Assembly: GCA_964358205.1 (NCBI GenBank)
Contig: CAYHNZ010000006.1
Coordinates: forward strand, 1-43,545
Source of the DNA: JANLIQ01 sp964358205
GTDB taxonomy: Bacteria > Patescibacteriota > UBA1384 > 2-12-FULL-50-11
Direction: 5' to 3'
DNA length: 43,545 bases
In this document: piece after piece, positions 34,527 through 41,606 of the stretch
Layout: every line of letters starts with the position of its first letter
Position numbering within the stretch: the first letter of the stretch is position 1
Position numbers and translations under genes: made by a program
The notes under the pieces: model-generated
What the model saw: the letters and a program-made list of their open reading frames with translations, nothing else
Database searches by the model: none
What the model was told of the DNA's origin: nothing

Positions 34527-35285
34527 CTAACCCAAATAAGCGTCCAGGACTCGTTGGTCATTCCTGATAAACTCGGGCGTACCAACGACAATTATCTCAC
34601 CTTTGTCCATTACTATCACTTTGTCGGCTATGCTGAGCGTAAACGCCATATCGTGCTCAATAAGTAGCACCGTATCGCCAGCTGTTACCCTTTCTTTCAA
34701 GGCCGTACCAACTTCTTCTCTTAGTGACGGGGCGATCCCCGCAACTGGCTCGTCAAGCATTAAGAGCTGATGCGGGTTGACTAAGGCTCTCACAAGCTCA
34801 ACCAATCGCCTCTGCCCAAAGCTTAATTCAAGTGCTACCACATCTTTCTTGCCTAGAAGGCCAAATTTTACCAATAATTCATTTGAAGTTATTCCTAAAG
34901 CTTGGTCAGGCTTACTTATTCCAAGAATGCTTTGCCAAAAATTAGCGGCAGTATCGTTAATTGCGAGATCGAGATTCTGTTGAATCGTTAAGTTACTAAA
35001 GATATGGGAATGCTGCAGCAGTCTCGAAATGCCAAGATTGGATATTTGTTCGACACTTTTACCAACAATCGACTTTCCGTCCAAGGCAACTGCGCCTTCG
35101 TCTGGCGAGAGGATTCCTGAAACAATATTGAAAACTGTTGTCTTCCCAGCTCCATTCGGCCCAATTAAAGCGGTAATTTTCCCTTTCTCAATCTCAATAT
35201 CGCAGCCTTTGACAGCCGCAACACCGCCGAAGCGCTTGCTAACGCCCTTGAGTTCCAAGATCTTACTTGAGTCTAATTTTTCCAT
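34527..35285 (-). CDS. livG: Branched-chain amino-acid ABC transporter ATPase LivG
   Basis: 252 residues: Walker A GPNGAGKTT, the LivG-type ISRLLQHSHIFSNLTIQQNL segment, signature LSFGQRRLVELVRAL, Walker B LLMLDEPVAGI and switch His in IEHDM. The first motif shows the longer inserted region typical of LivG over LivF. The start overlaps livM by 23 bases. Confidence 0.93.
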   Translation of the reverse strand: MEKLDSSKILELKGVSKRFGGVAAVKGCDIEIEKGKITALIGPNGAGKTTVFNIVSGILSPDEGAVALDGKSIVGKSVEQISNLGISRLLQHSHIFSNLTIQQNLDLAINDTAANFWQSILGISKPDQALGITSNELLVKFGLLGKKDVVALELSFGQRRLVELVRALVNPHQLLMLDEPVAGIAPSLREEVGTALKERVTAGDTVLLIEHDMAFTLSIADKVIVMDKGEIIVVGTPEFIRNDQRVLDAYLG

Positions 35286-36132
35286 AGAAACCTCTCGGTT
35301 GAAGTACTAGTAGTATTAGCAATAATAGCGAATATGACAGTTCTCTTGCTGGTCCGATAACTGACGACGAAAGGCTGAGAAAGCGTAGTGGCTCAGGAAG
35401 CAACACAACCACTACAGTCGCAAGTAGTGTTCCTTCAAGCGAGGTCAGACCACCAAGGATTACTATCGCTAGAATCGGAATAAATTGACTGAGCGTGAAT
35501 AATGACGGGTCAATAAAGGTGATGTAGTGAGCAAAAAGCCCCCCGCCCAAGCCCGCAAAGAAAGCCGACAATGCAAATGAAACGGTTATCAACTTGAAAG
35601 TGCTAATTCCCAGAACTTGCGTGCCAAGCTCATCATCTCTTGCAGCTTGCAAAGCAGTTCCAAACGGAGTGGCCGATAGCCGTTTGATAATAAGATAGGT
35701 ACACAGCGAAACGAAGAACGAAAAAACGAGAAAATGCGAGTTGCTAGCCAAACTAATGCCAAATAGTTGAGGGCTTGGAATGTCGGCCAAACCCGCCGGA
35801 CCGCCAGTCAAGCCAGCCCAATTCAAGGCAACGACGAATACTATCAACGAAAAACCTAAAGTTATTAAGGCTAAGTAGTCACCTTTAAGCCTACGGCAAG
35901 GTAATGCAACTAAGTAACCAAACATCATCGAAATCGTTGCTCCCAACAAAATCGATAGTCCAAATGGAACCCCAACTTTGGACAGTAGGGACGAGGCGTA
36001 AGCACCTATGGCTATGAAAGCGATATGTCCAAAGTTTAAGAATCCAGCAAAACCTAAAGATACCTGAAGAGACAGCGAGAATATCCAATAAATTGTCACC
36101 AGAATAAGGAGACTAAGAAAATATGCTTCCAT
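35263..36132 (-). CDS. livM: Branched-chain amino-acid ABC transporter permease LivM
   Basis: 289 residues with about eight transmembrane helices and the LivM hallmarks GFAGFLNFGHIAFIAIGAYASSLL, the cytoplasmic EAA-like loop RDDELGTQVLGISTFKLITVSFALSAFFAGLGGGL and the C-terminal LPRG-like tail. Forms the membrane channel with LivH. Start and livH stop share one base (TAATG). Confidence 0.93.
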   Translation of the reverse strand: MEAYFLSLLILVTIYWIFSLSLQVSLGFAGFLNFGHIAFIAIGAYASSLLSKVGVPFGLSILLGATISMMFGYLVALPCRRLKGDYLALITLGFSLIVFVVALNWAGLTGGPAGLADIPSPQLFGISLASNSHFLVFSFFVSLCTYLIIKRLSATPFGTALQAARDDELGTQVLGISTFKLITVSFALSAFFAGLGGGLFAHYITFIDPSLFTLSQFIPILAIVILGGLTSLEGTLLATVVVVLLPEPLRFLSLSSSVIGPARELSYSLLLLILLVLQPRGFYGKIRLK

Positions 36133-37004
36133 TATGCGTTCCTCTTACTAAATAAGCCCGATGGCCGAACGAGCAGAAAGACGAAGAGTAAAACGTAAGT
36201 AATGGCGTCCTTGTACCCGGACGGGAAAAACCAAACCCCGATATTCTCTGCCGCACCGATAATAAGCGAACCGTAAACCGCTCCGGTGACACTACCAAGG
36301 CCTCCGATCACAGCTCCCGCAAAGCCCTTAATGACTAAACCAATACCCATACTTGGAAGCAGGTTCTGTTCCAAGGCTATAAAAATCGCCGCAACGCCAC
36401 CTAACGCCGATCCAATAAAAAACGACCAGTTGTAGGTTGAAACTGTCGATATACCAATCGTTTCGGCGAGCTTAGGATTTTCAGCCACTGCTCTAAGAGT
36501 TTTTCCCAGCCTGGCTTTTTTAAGAAATATCGACAATAAAGTAACCATAGCGATAGCAGAAAGAACGATAACTATTTGGATGGGTGTCATATAAGCCCCA
36601 AGAAATCCCATTGGTTCGTGAAGCCCGGGATAGTTAAAGCTTTTTATACTGGAGCCAAAAAGAAGTGTTAAAACTGACTGCATAATAGTTAGCGTCACTA
36701 CGCTCGCAATAAGTAAAATTGAATTACTAGCGTCACGCTTCCTGAGTGGCAAATAGACGAACAGGTTGAGGCAAACTCCCAAGAGACCTGCGAAAACGAC
36801 AGTTAAAATTGCCGACAGAAGAAGGTTGAGTTGCAAGGTGTTAGTCAGCCAAAACAAGAAGTATCCTGACGAAATAATGACACCGCCGTGGGCGAAATGA
36901 GCGAATCGATTGGTTGAGTAAATCAGCGAGAAACTAGCGGCGACTAAGCCGTACAGGCTACCAGCGATCAAGGCGTTGATAACGATCTGCAAAAATATAT
37001 CCAT
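36132..37004 (-). CDS. livH: Branched-chain amino-acid ABC transporter permease LivH
   Basis: 290 residues from the ATG at 37004. About eight transmembrane helices with LivH features: ALIAGSLYGLVAASFSLIYSTNRFAHFAHGG, the loop RAVAENPKLAETIGIST and GGLGSVTGAVYGSLIIGAAENIG. First gene of livH-livM-livG-livK-livF. TATGAT lies 8 bases before the ATG, so translation may be leaderless. The start is 70 bases inside the right 192-bp repeat. Confidence 0.93.
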   Translation of the reverse strand: MDIFLQIVINALIAGSLYGLVAASFSLIYSTNRFAHFAHGGVIISSGYFLFWLTNTLQLNLLLSAILTVVFAGLLGVCLNLFVYLPLRKRDASNSILLIASVVTLTIMQSVLTLLFGSSIKSFNYPGLHEPMGFLGAYMTPIQIVIVLSAIAMVTLLSIFLKKARLGKTLRAVAENPKLAETIGISTVSTYNWSFFIGSALGGVAAIFIALEQNLLPSMGIGLVIKGFAGAVIGGLGSVTGAVYGSLIIGAAENIGVWFFPSGYKDAITYVLLFVFLLVRPSGLFSKRNA

Positions 37005-37073
37005 CAATCTTAATCATAGGTTAGAAGGTTGACTTACACCACATTGTTGCAAATCCTCTTATCATTATTCTGG

Positions 37074-37265
37074 CCTTGGTTTTTTCTAAAATTTTCCCCA
37101 ATCTCCGCGAGGGCGCGGCGAAGGAGGGGTGGGGGGAGGAATGCGCCGCGCCCGAGCGGGTGAAGAGTTAAAACAAGCGCCGCCTCCGTTGGGGGGCGGA
37201 GGCGGCGCCTCCATCAGCTAATCTCTCTCGAAGTAGGTTCGGGCGAAGTGTATAATTACTGCACC
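37074..37265. repeat. 192-bp inverted repeat, right copy
   Basis: Exact reverse complement of 31621-31812. It lies upstream of livH, as the left copy lies upstream of the EamA gene, so both cassette transcription units point inward from the same sequence. Its last five bases (GCACC) are also the first five of the 109-bp repeat. Confidence 0.95.
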
Positions 37266-37369
37266 GAGTGTTACTTTTGATGGATTGATGGCTCCGCGCG
37301 GCGAGTACGCCGCGCTCCGCCTAACGAATTCTTTTGTAGTTTTCGCTGTAAAATCCCAGAGTTCGTTCC
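37261..37369. repeat. 109-bp inverted repeat, left copy
   Basis: Matches the reverse complement of 38811-38919 with a single difference (37365/38815). It contains a small perfect hairpin, GCGCGGCG-AGTA-CGCCGCGC. It ends 15 bases before the recombinase start codon, so it forms the upstream region of that gene. Confidence 0.95.
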
Positions 37370-37384
37370 GATACAATTCTGTAT

Positions 37385-38935
37385 ATGGAAGGGCTCAAAC
37401 CAAAAATTCAATGTGTTCTCTATGCCAGGAAGTCCACCGAGGAGGACGACCAACAGATTATGTCTATCGAGGCGCAACTCTTTGAGTTACGGGAGTTTGC
37501 TGAGAGAGAACGCATTGAAATAGTCAAAGAGTTCACGGAAGCGAAAAGCGCAAAGACGCCCGGGCGAGAAGAGTTTGCCAAGATGATCGAGTTTATCGAA
37601 ACAAGTAAGAAACCCTTAGGTATCCTCGCTTGGCACCCTGACCGTCTCGCCCGTAATTCTGTTGATGGGGGGAAAATCATTTACTTAGTAGATATCAACA
37701 GAATTGCGACTTTACGCTTTCCGCAGTTTTGGTTTGAGCCCACTCCGCAAGGGAAGTTTATGTTGCAAGTGGCGTTCGGACAGAGCAAGTATTTTTCCGA
37801 CAACTTAGTTGAGAATGTTAAACGTGGTATCCGCCAAAAACTTCGTCGAGGCGAGTGGCTCACCAAAGCGCCCCTTGGCTATGTGAATAATTACAAAACA
37901 AAAAATATTGAGCCACATCCGACTTACAGTAAAGTTATCAGACTTGCGTTTGAGGAATACGCCAAGGGGTCGCAAACTCTCGTTACTCTCGCCGAGTTTT
38001 TGGCGGAACACGGCGTTGTCCAACGTAAAGGAACGCCACTTGCTAAAGTTTCCGTCGTTAAGATGCTGACTAATAGAGCATATCTTGGTTTTGTTAAACA
38101 CCGTGGCGAGTGGCACAACGGAAACTTTGAGCCGATCATTGCCTCGACACTGTTTGAAGCAGTGCAGAGAGTACTATCGTCTAAACGGAAGCCTCGTAAA
38201 CAAAAAACGCTCATCCCCTTTCCGTTCACCCAACTCATGCGTTGCGGCGAGTGTGGCTCGGCTATCACGGCACAATTTGCTACTAATCGCTGGGGCACAA
38301 GATACACCTACTACCGTTGCACCAAAAAGAAAGGATTTTGTGCCCAGCCTTACGTCCAAGAATTCGCACTCGCCGCCCTGTTCAAAACACTGCTTCAATC
38401 AGTGTCGTTACCTCCGGAAGAAATTGAAGCGATGGAAAAACAAATTAACGACTGGGAGCATGAATCAATTTCTTCACGGAGTAGTGTTGTCCAAAATCTA
38501 AAAACCAAACTTTCCCAAACGAAGACTAAGTTAGACAAACTCGTCTCGCTTTACTTGGACGGCGACATTGAGCGAGACTTGTACCTAACTAAGAAAGATA
38601 TTCTTTTGCGTCAAAAAACTAAGTTCGAAGAAAGTTTGGGAGATTTTGGACAACGAGGCAAGAATCGGCTCGAACCCTTGCGGAGTTTTGTTTTGTCCCT
38701 GAAAGAAGCGGAAAAATTAGCCAAAACCGAAGAATATACCCAATGGCGAGAATTTTTCCGCTCCATCGGCTCTAACCCCGAACTAAGGAACAAAACAATG
38801 TCCATTAATTGGAATGAACTCTGGGATTTTACAGCGAAAACTACAAAAGAATTCGTTAGGCGGAGCGCGGCGTACTCGCCGCGCGGAGCCATCAATCCAT
38901 CAAAAGTAACACTCGGTGCCCGAGGTGGGAGTTGA
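37385..38935 (+). CDS. Large serine recombinase
   Basis: 516 residues. Resolvase domain with the nucleophile Ser17 in VLYARKSTEE and WHPDRLARNSVDGGKIIYLVD; the recombinase domain (~155-255; KRGIRQKLRRGEWLTKAPLGY); a zinc ribbon (MRCGECGSAITAQF ... YYRCTKKKGFC); then a coiled coil (~355-425). It catalyses site-specific strand exchange for integration, excision or inversion. The last ~40 residues are encoded inside the right 109-bp repeat and the stop codon lies inside the tRNA-Leu gene on the other strand, so the natural C-terminus may have been replaced. TACAAT 7 bases before the ATG suggests a leaderless message. Confidence 0.94.
   Translation: MEGLKPKIQCVLYARKSTEEDDQQIMSIEAQLFELREFAERERIEIVKEFTEAKSAKTPGREEFAKMIEFIETSKKPLGILAWHPDRLARNSVDGGKIIYLVDINRIATLRFPQFWFEPTPQGKFMLQVAFGQSKYFSDNLVENVKRGIRQKLRRGEWLTKAPLGYVNNYKTKNIEPHPTYSKVIRLAFEEYAKGSQTLVTLAEFLAEHGVVQRKGTPLAKVSVVKMLTNRAYLGFVKHRGEWHNGNFEPIIASTLFEAVQRVLSSKRKPRKQKTLIPFPFTQLMRCGECGSAITAQFATNRWGTRYTYYRCTKKKGFCAQPYVQEFALAALFKTLLQSVSLPPEEIEAMEKQINDWEHESISSRSSVVQNLKTKLSQTKTKLDKLVSLYLDGDIERDLYLTKKDILLRQKTKFEESLGDFGQRGKNRLEPLRSFVLSLKEAEKLAKTEEYTQWREFFRSIGSNPELRNKTMSINWNELWDFTAKTTKEFVRRSAAYSPRGAINPSKVTLGARGGS
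38811..38919. repeat. 109-bp inverted repeat, right copy
   Basis: Lies entirely within the 3' coding part of the recombinase gene and stops three bases into the tRNA-Leu 3' end (discriminator base plus two). Confidence 0.95.
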
Positions 38936-38999
38936 ACCCACAACCTCTTGCGAGGTACGGCACCTCAAGCCGCCGCGTATACCGTTCCGCCACTCGGGC
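38917..38999 (-). tRNA. tRNA-Leu(GAG)
   Basis: 83-nt class II tRNA. Acceptor GCCCGAG/CTCGGGC, anticodon loop TTGAGGT reading CUC, a variable arm (CCTCGCAAGAGG), T-loop GGTTCAACTCC, discriminator A. CCA is not encoded; CC then G follows, and these bases are part of the recombinase unit border. Probably the attachment target of the element. Confidence 0.93.
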
Positions 39000-39003
39000 A
39001 TTG

Positions 39004-39086
39004 TGCGCGAGAGAGGAGTTGAACCTCCACGCCCTTGCGAGCACTGACTCCTGAAGCCAGCGTGTCTACCGTTCCACCACTCGCGC
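39004..39086 (-). tRNA. tRNA-Leu(CAG)
   Basis: 83-nt class II tRNA. Acceptor GCGCGAG/CTCGCGC, anticodon loop TTCAGGA reading CUG, a variable arm (TGCTCGCAAGGGCG), T-loop GGTTCAACTCC, discriminator A, no encoded CCA. Four bases from the tRNA-Leu(GAG) gene, so probably one transcript. Confidence 0.93.
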
Positions 39087-39126
39087 AACAACTAAATGCA
39101 ATTTTACCAAATTTTCTCCCTCTTTC

Positions 39127-39271
39127 CCAGGAAGAACAGTGACTTTTGGGGCGTCGCGGACGACGAGCGGGCAGGGTTTCCGTCAGCCGACGGAAGAGCG
39201 AGGAGGAGCGCGAGAGCCGAGCCCACGCTGGAGGGCGAGGACTCGTACCCAAAAGAAACTGTTCTTCCTGG
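39127..39271. repeat. 145-nt GC-rich element with paired ends (structured RNA or MITE-like)
   Basis: Terminal arms pair perfectly: CCAGGAAGAACAGT (39127-39140) with 39258-39271, then TTTTGGG (39144-39150) with CCCAAAA (39248-39254) across a 3-by-3 internal loop. The ~97-base interior is much richer in G/C than the surroundings and holds further hairpins (TTCCGTC-AGCC-GACGGAA; CGTCG/CGACG). It sits 5 bases after the binding-protein stop codon and 41 bases before tRNA-Leu(CAG). It matches no RNA class I know. Confidence 0.65.
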
Positions 39272-39275
39272 AATA

Positions 39276-40580
39276 CTACTTCACTGACCACTTGGCGGCG
39301 GCGAGAAATCGATCGGCCGAAGACTTAGGGAGGGTGGGAGCAACGAAATGTATCTTCGCCGATTGGTAATATTGGACTGATTCGGCAGTCAGGAACATCG
39401 CCACTCCTTTAGTAACGAGGGTTTGATGGAGTTTGACAATCGTTGCTTGCCGACTCTTCACATCCAGCGTTGAGCGAACCTGGCTTATCAGTAAGTCAAC
39501 ATCGGGGTCTTTGACGCCAGTAACGTTATTGCCAGTCGCCCGGACTTGCGACGAATCCCAAATATAATACGGATCCAATTCCGATCCATAATCAACACCG
39601 ATTAGTAGAGCCTGGAAGTTACGAGCTGGGCCAATCGTACTAGTTACCTCATCCAACGGACGTAAATCCAATCCAACCTCCGCCCCAGCGGACTGCCATT
39701 TAGTAACTAAGTCTTGAGCGAGGGTTTTATGCGGATCTTGATCGGAGGCAGTGAGAATAAACGGTTGACTTGATGGAGCGGTGCCGTTTGTCAGCGCCTG
39801 ACGCAAGAGAGTATCACGAAACGGCGTTTTATTAGTGTTGAAAAGGACGGCGTAGTATTTGCTTTGATCGATTTGGTAGCGTTGGTATTTTTTGATATTT
39901 TCTTCTGTCGGTAAAGCAGCGCCGTCAATACGATTCTGGATTAAGGCAGATTTCAGGTCGGCGACTGACGGATAAGTATGAACAATTATTTTATTAATGT
40001 AGGCGGCCACCGCTCCCTTGCGAGTATTGCGAGAAAAGACAGTGGTTTGGTCGTTAGCCTTACCGAGTTTATACGGCCCGTAGTCGAACATCGGTCGAGT
40101 TAGAAGGAGGGGCAAACTGGGATCGGAGGCGACCAATCGAATCACCACATCGCGTTCAAGATCGGCCGAAATGGCCGCATCGCCAAGCAAATCCGTTCGT
40201 TGTTCGAGGACGTTAATTATTTCGTCACGTGCTATCCCTTCAATGAGAGTTAGACGATACTCGGTTTTGTCATCATTGACTGACCATTTTTCGGTCAAAA
40301 CCGACTCTAAATTACCGTCAACCGAAAAACCCAAAAGGCCGGTTTTGGTTAAGCGCATAATAATTTGGTTAAGCTCTTTTTTATCTGAATCAAAAACAAT
40401 CCCCTCAACGTAAGTGCCGCCAACGGTTGGTTGACTGACGTCCTTTTGGGAAAACTGCCGATACCAAAAACCGCCGCTAGTCAAAATAATCACTGCCAAA
40501 ATGGCCAGCAAAACGTTTTCATGCTTGGCGATTGTTCGTCCGAGACGACGCCAAGACTTACCGAAGTCAGGCAACGGCAT
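39276..40580 (-). CDS. Peptide-type (family 5) ABC substrate-binding protein, membrane-anchored
   Basis: 434 residues, shorter than most family 5 proteins (~500-550). An N-terminal transmembrane helix (NVLLAILAVIILTSGGFWY) with no lipobox. The SBP_bac_5 pattern follows: PTVGGTYVEGIVF, LTEKWSVNDDKTEYRLTL, then FNTNKTPFRDTLLRQALTNG and a C-terminal HFVAP/SADRFL region. It would capture oligopeptides or a similar ligand at the outer face. No permease or ATPase lies beside it, so it either uses a transporter encoded elsewhere or has another role. Six bases separate it from secG upstream. Confidence 0.85.
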   Translation of the reverse strand: MPLPDFGKSWRRLGRTIAKHENVLLAILAVIILTSGGFWYRQFSQKDVSQPTVGGTYVEGIVFDSDKKELNQIIMRLTKTGLLGFSVDGNLESVLTEKWSVNDDKTEYRLTLIEGIARDEIINVLEQRTDLLGDAAISADLERDVVIRLVASDPSLPLLLTRPMFDYGPYKLGKANDQTTVFSRNTRKGAVAAYINKIIVHTYPSVADLKSALIQNRIDGAALPTEENIKKYQRYQIDQSKYYAVLFNTNKTPFRDTLLRQALTNGTAPSSQPFILTASDQDPHKTLAQDLVTKWQSAGAEVGLDLRPLDEVTSTIGPARNFQALLIGVDYGSELDPYYIWDSSQVRATGNNVTGVKDPDVDLLISQVRSTLDVKSRQATIVKLHQTLVTKGVAMFLTAESVQYYQSAKIHFVAPTLPKSSADRFLAAAKWSVK

Positions 40581-40586
40581 GATGGT

Positions 40587-40802
40587 TTAGATAAAAAGGT
40601 GGGCAACAGAAGCAACTAAGAAAACCGCCGCTAACAAAATAGTCCCGCGAAATAGTAACTGCTCTATGCCTCTTCGACTACGATAACTGACGCCCTCGCC
40701 CCCAAAAGCGCCACCAAGTCCGGTTCCCCGGTGTTGGAGTAGGATCGACAGGATTAATAGAATCCCGGAAACCACTTGGATCACTTGCAATATATTAGCC
40801 AT
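40587..40802 (-). CDS. secG: Protein-export membrane protein SecG
   Basis: 71 residues: two transmembrane helices (ILQVIQVVSGILLILSILLQ; FRGTILLAAVFLVASVAHLF) separated by the conserved loop HRGTGLGGAFGGEG. SecG helps the SecYE channel during SecA-driven export. Directly preceded by a hairpin (40807-40857) that begins 5 bases before the ATG. Followed by the binding-protein gene in one operon. Confidence 0.93.
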   Translation of the reverse strand: MANILQVIQVVSGILLILSILLQHRGTGLGGAFGGEGVSYRSRRGIEQLLFRGTILLAAVFLVASVAHLFI

Positions 40803-40806
40803 GTAG

Positions 40807-40857
40807 CTGAAATGCTACCTCGTTTATTGACAAGAGTCAACGAGAAAAGCATTTCAG
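40807..40857 (-). promoter_or_regulatory. Hairpin abutting the secG start codon
   Basis: CTGAAATGCT (40807-40816) pairs with AGCATTTCAG (40848-40857). Inside, CTCG pairs with CGAG and TTGAC with GTCAA around an AAGA loop. On the mRNA it would occupy the ribosome-binding region of secG, so it could restrict translation. It could also end a tRNA transcript. Confidence 0.55.
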
Positions 40858-40858
40858 A

Positions 40859-40971
40859 AACCCCAAATCCCAATTCGCCAGCCGGCGAACCAAATCCCAA
40901 ACAAAGTAATTTATAAATAACAAATAGTCCAAACTTCAGACTTCAGCCTTGAAACTTTAGACTTTGCATTG
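40859..40971. repeat. Low-complexity block E
   Basis: CCAAATCCCAA words around a GC palindrome (TTCGCCAGCCGGCGAA), then AGACTTCAGCCTTGAAACTT words shared with block A. It lies between secG and tRNA-Cys and shares arm vocabulary with both block A and blocks C/F. Confidence 0.65.
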
Positions 40972-41042
40972 AGGCCAGAAGGGGAGTCGAACCCCTGTAC
41001 GCGGTTTTGCAGACCGCTCCCTAACCGCTCGGGCATCTGGCC
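40972..41042 (-). tRNA. tRNA-Cys(GCA)
   Basis: 71-nt cloverleaf. Acceptor GGCCAGA/TCTGGCC, anticodon loop CTGCAAA, T-arm AGGGGTTCGACTCCCCT, discriminator U as in all tRNA-Cys. CCA not encoded. Confidence 0.93.
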
Positions 41043-41148
41043 GACTGCTGTAATTATACCTTGTGAAAGTTTTCACAAGGTAAATATGCGCTTGCAGGTA
41101 TTATACCTGTAGTTGAGTTCTGTTTCTATGAATTCAGACCGAAAATCT

Positions 41149-41222
41149 TGGAGCGGGAGACGGGAATCGAACCCGCATACCTTGATTGGCAACCAAGTGC
41201 TCTACCACTGAGCTACTCCCGC
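41149..41222 (-). tRNA. tRNA-Gly(GCC)
   Basis: 74 nt including an encoded CCA. Acceptor GCGGGAG/CTCCCGC, anticodon loop TTGCCAA, T-arm GCGGGTTCGATTCCCGT, discriminator U. It is the only tRNA gene here with CCA encoded. Confidence 0.93.
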
Positions 41223-41290
41223 AACTCTAATTAATTCTACCGACTCGTTGGGGTTGTGTAAAGGAGTTAAAGGGCTTAAGATACTTCCAA

Positions 41291-41605
41291 ATGAGTAAAA
41301 AGAAAAAACAAAACCTCCAAAAGCTAATTGCAAAAAAACAACAGCTCCAACAAGTTGCCCAAGGGGCGGTCGTGTCTTTTAGTGAAAACTCCCAGATCGA
41401 GACCTTTCAGAAACCCGAAACAGCGGTTCAGTCGGCCCCAATATCTCGACCAAAACCTGTCAGTGATCGGGCCCTACGCAAAACCGCCATCAGTATTGTT
41501 GTTATCGCCGCCCTGTTAATTACCGCTGTCATCTTCGATCAGAAATCCCCGTATCTCAACCAATTCGGCGACTGGATCTATTCAGCTTTGCGTTTGCAAA
41601 GCTGA
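41291..41605 (+). CDS. Small single-pass membrane protein with basic N-terminus
   Basis: 104 residues. Very basic start (MSKKKKQNLQKLIAKKQQL), a polar Pro-rich middle, one transmembrane helix (~67-85; TAISIVVIAALLITAVIF) and a short outer tail. No family recognised. A GATACT box lies 6 bases before the ATG with no clear ribosome site. The end of the gene forms part of a strong hairpin (41581-41606). Convergent with comM. Confidence 0.6.
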   Translation: MSKKKKQNLQKLIAKKQQLQQVAQGAVVSFSENSQIETFQKPETAVQSAPISRPKPVSDRALRKTAISIVVIAALLITAVIFDQKSPYLNQFGDWIYSALRLQS

Positions 41606-41606
41606 A
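41581..41606 (+). terminator. Hairpin spanning the stop codon of the small membrane protein gene
   Basis: TTCAGCTTTGC, loop GTTT, GCAAAGCTGAA: an 11-bp perfect stem whose right arm contains the TGA stop. No T run follows, so either a 3'-end stabiliser or part of repeat block F. Confidence 0.5.

Larger units (their letters stand above)
31621..38919. mobile_element. Composite element: transport cassette plus serine recombinase, two nested inverted-repeat units
   Basis: Unit 1 (31621-37265) is bounded by perfect 192-bp inverted repeats and carries the EamA and Liv genes. Unit 2 (37261-38919) is bounded by 109-bp inverted repeats (one mismatch) and carries the large serine recombinase. The units share the five bases GCACC at 37261-37265, and the right end coincides with the 3' terminus of a tRNA-Leu gene. 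Site-specific integration or inversion by the recombinase is the simplest explanation. No direct-repeat att pair longer than GGTGC was found. Confidence 0.65.

Noticed and set aside
31621..37265. Unit 1 as an insertion sequence with terminal inverted repeats
   Set aside because: No transposase lies inside it, the arms are far longer than IS ends, and no target-site duplication is visible.
39096..39369. Several overlapping Arg-rich frames through the GC-rich element
   Set aside because: They arise because the G/C-rich hairpin lacks stops in many frames; no start signals or protein-like composition.
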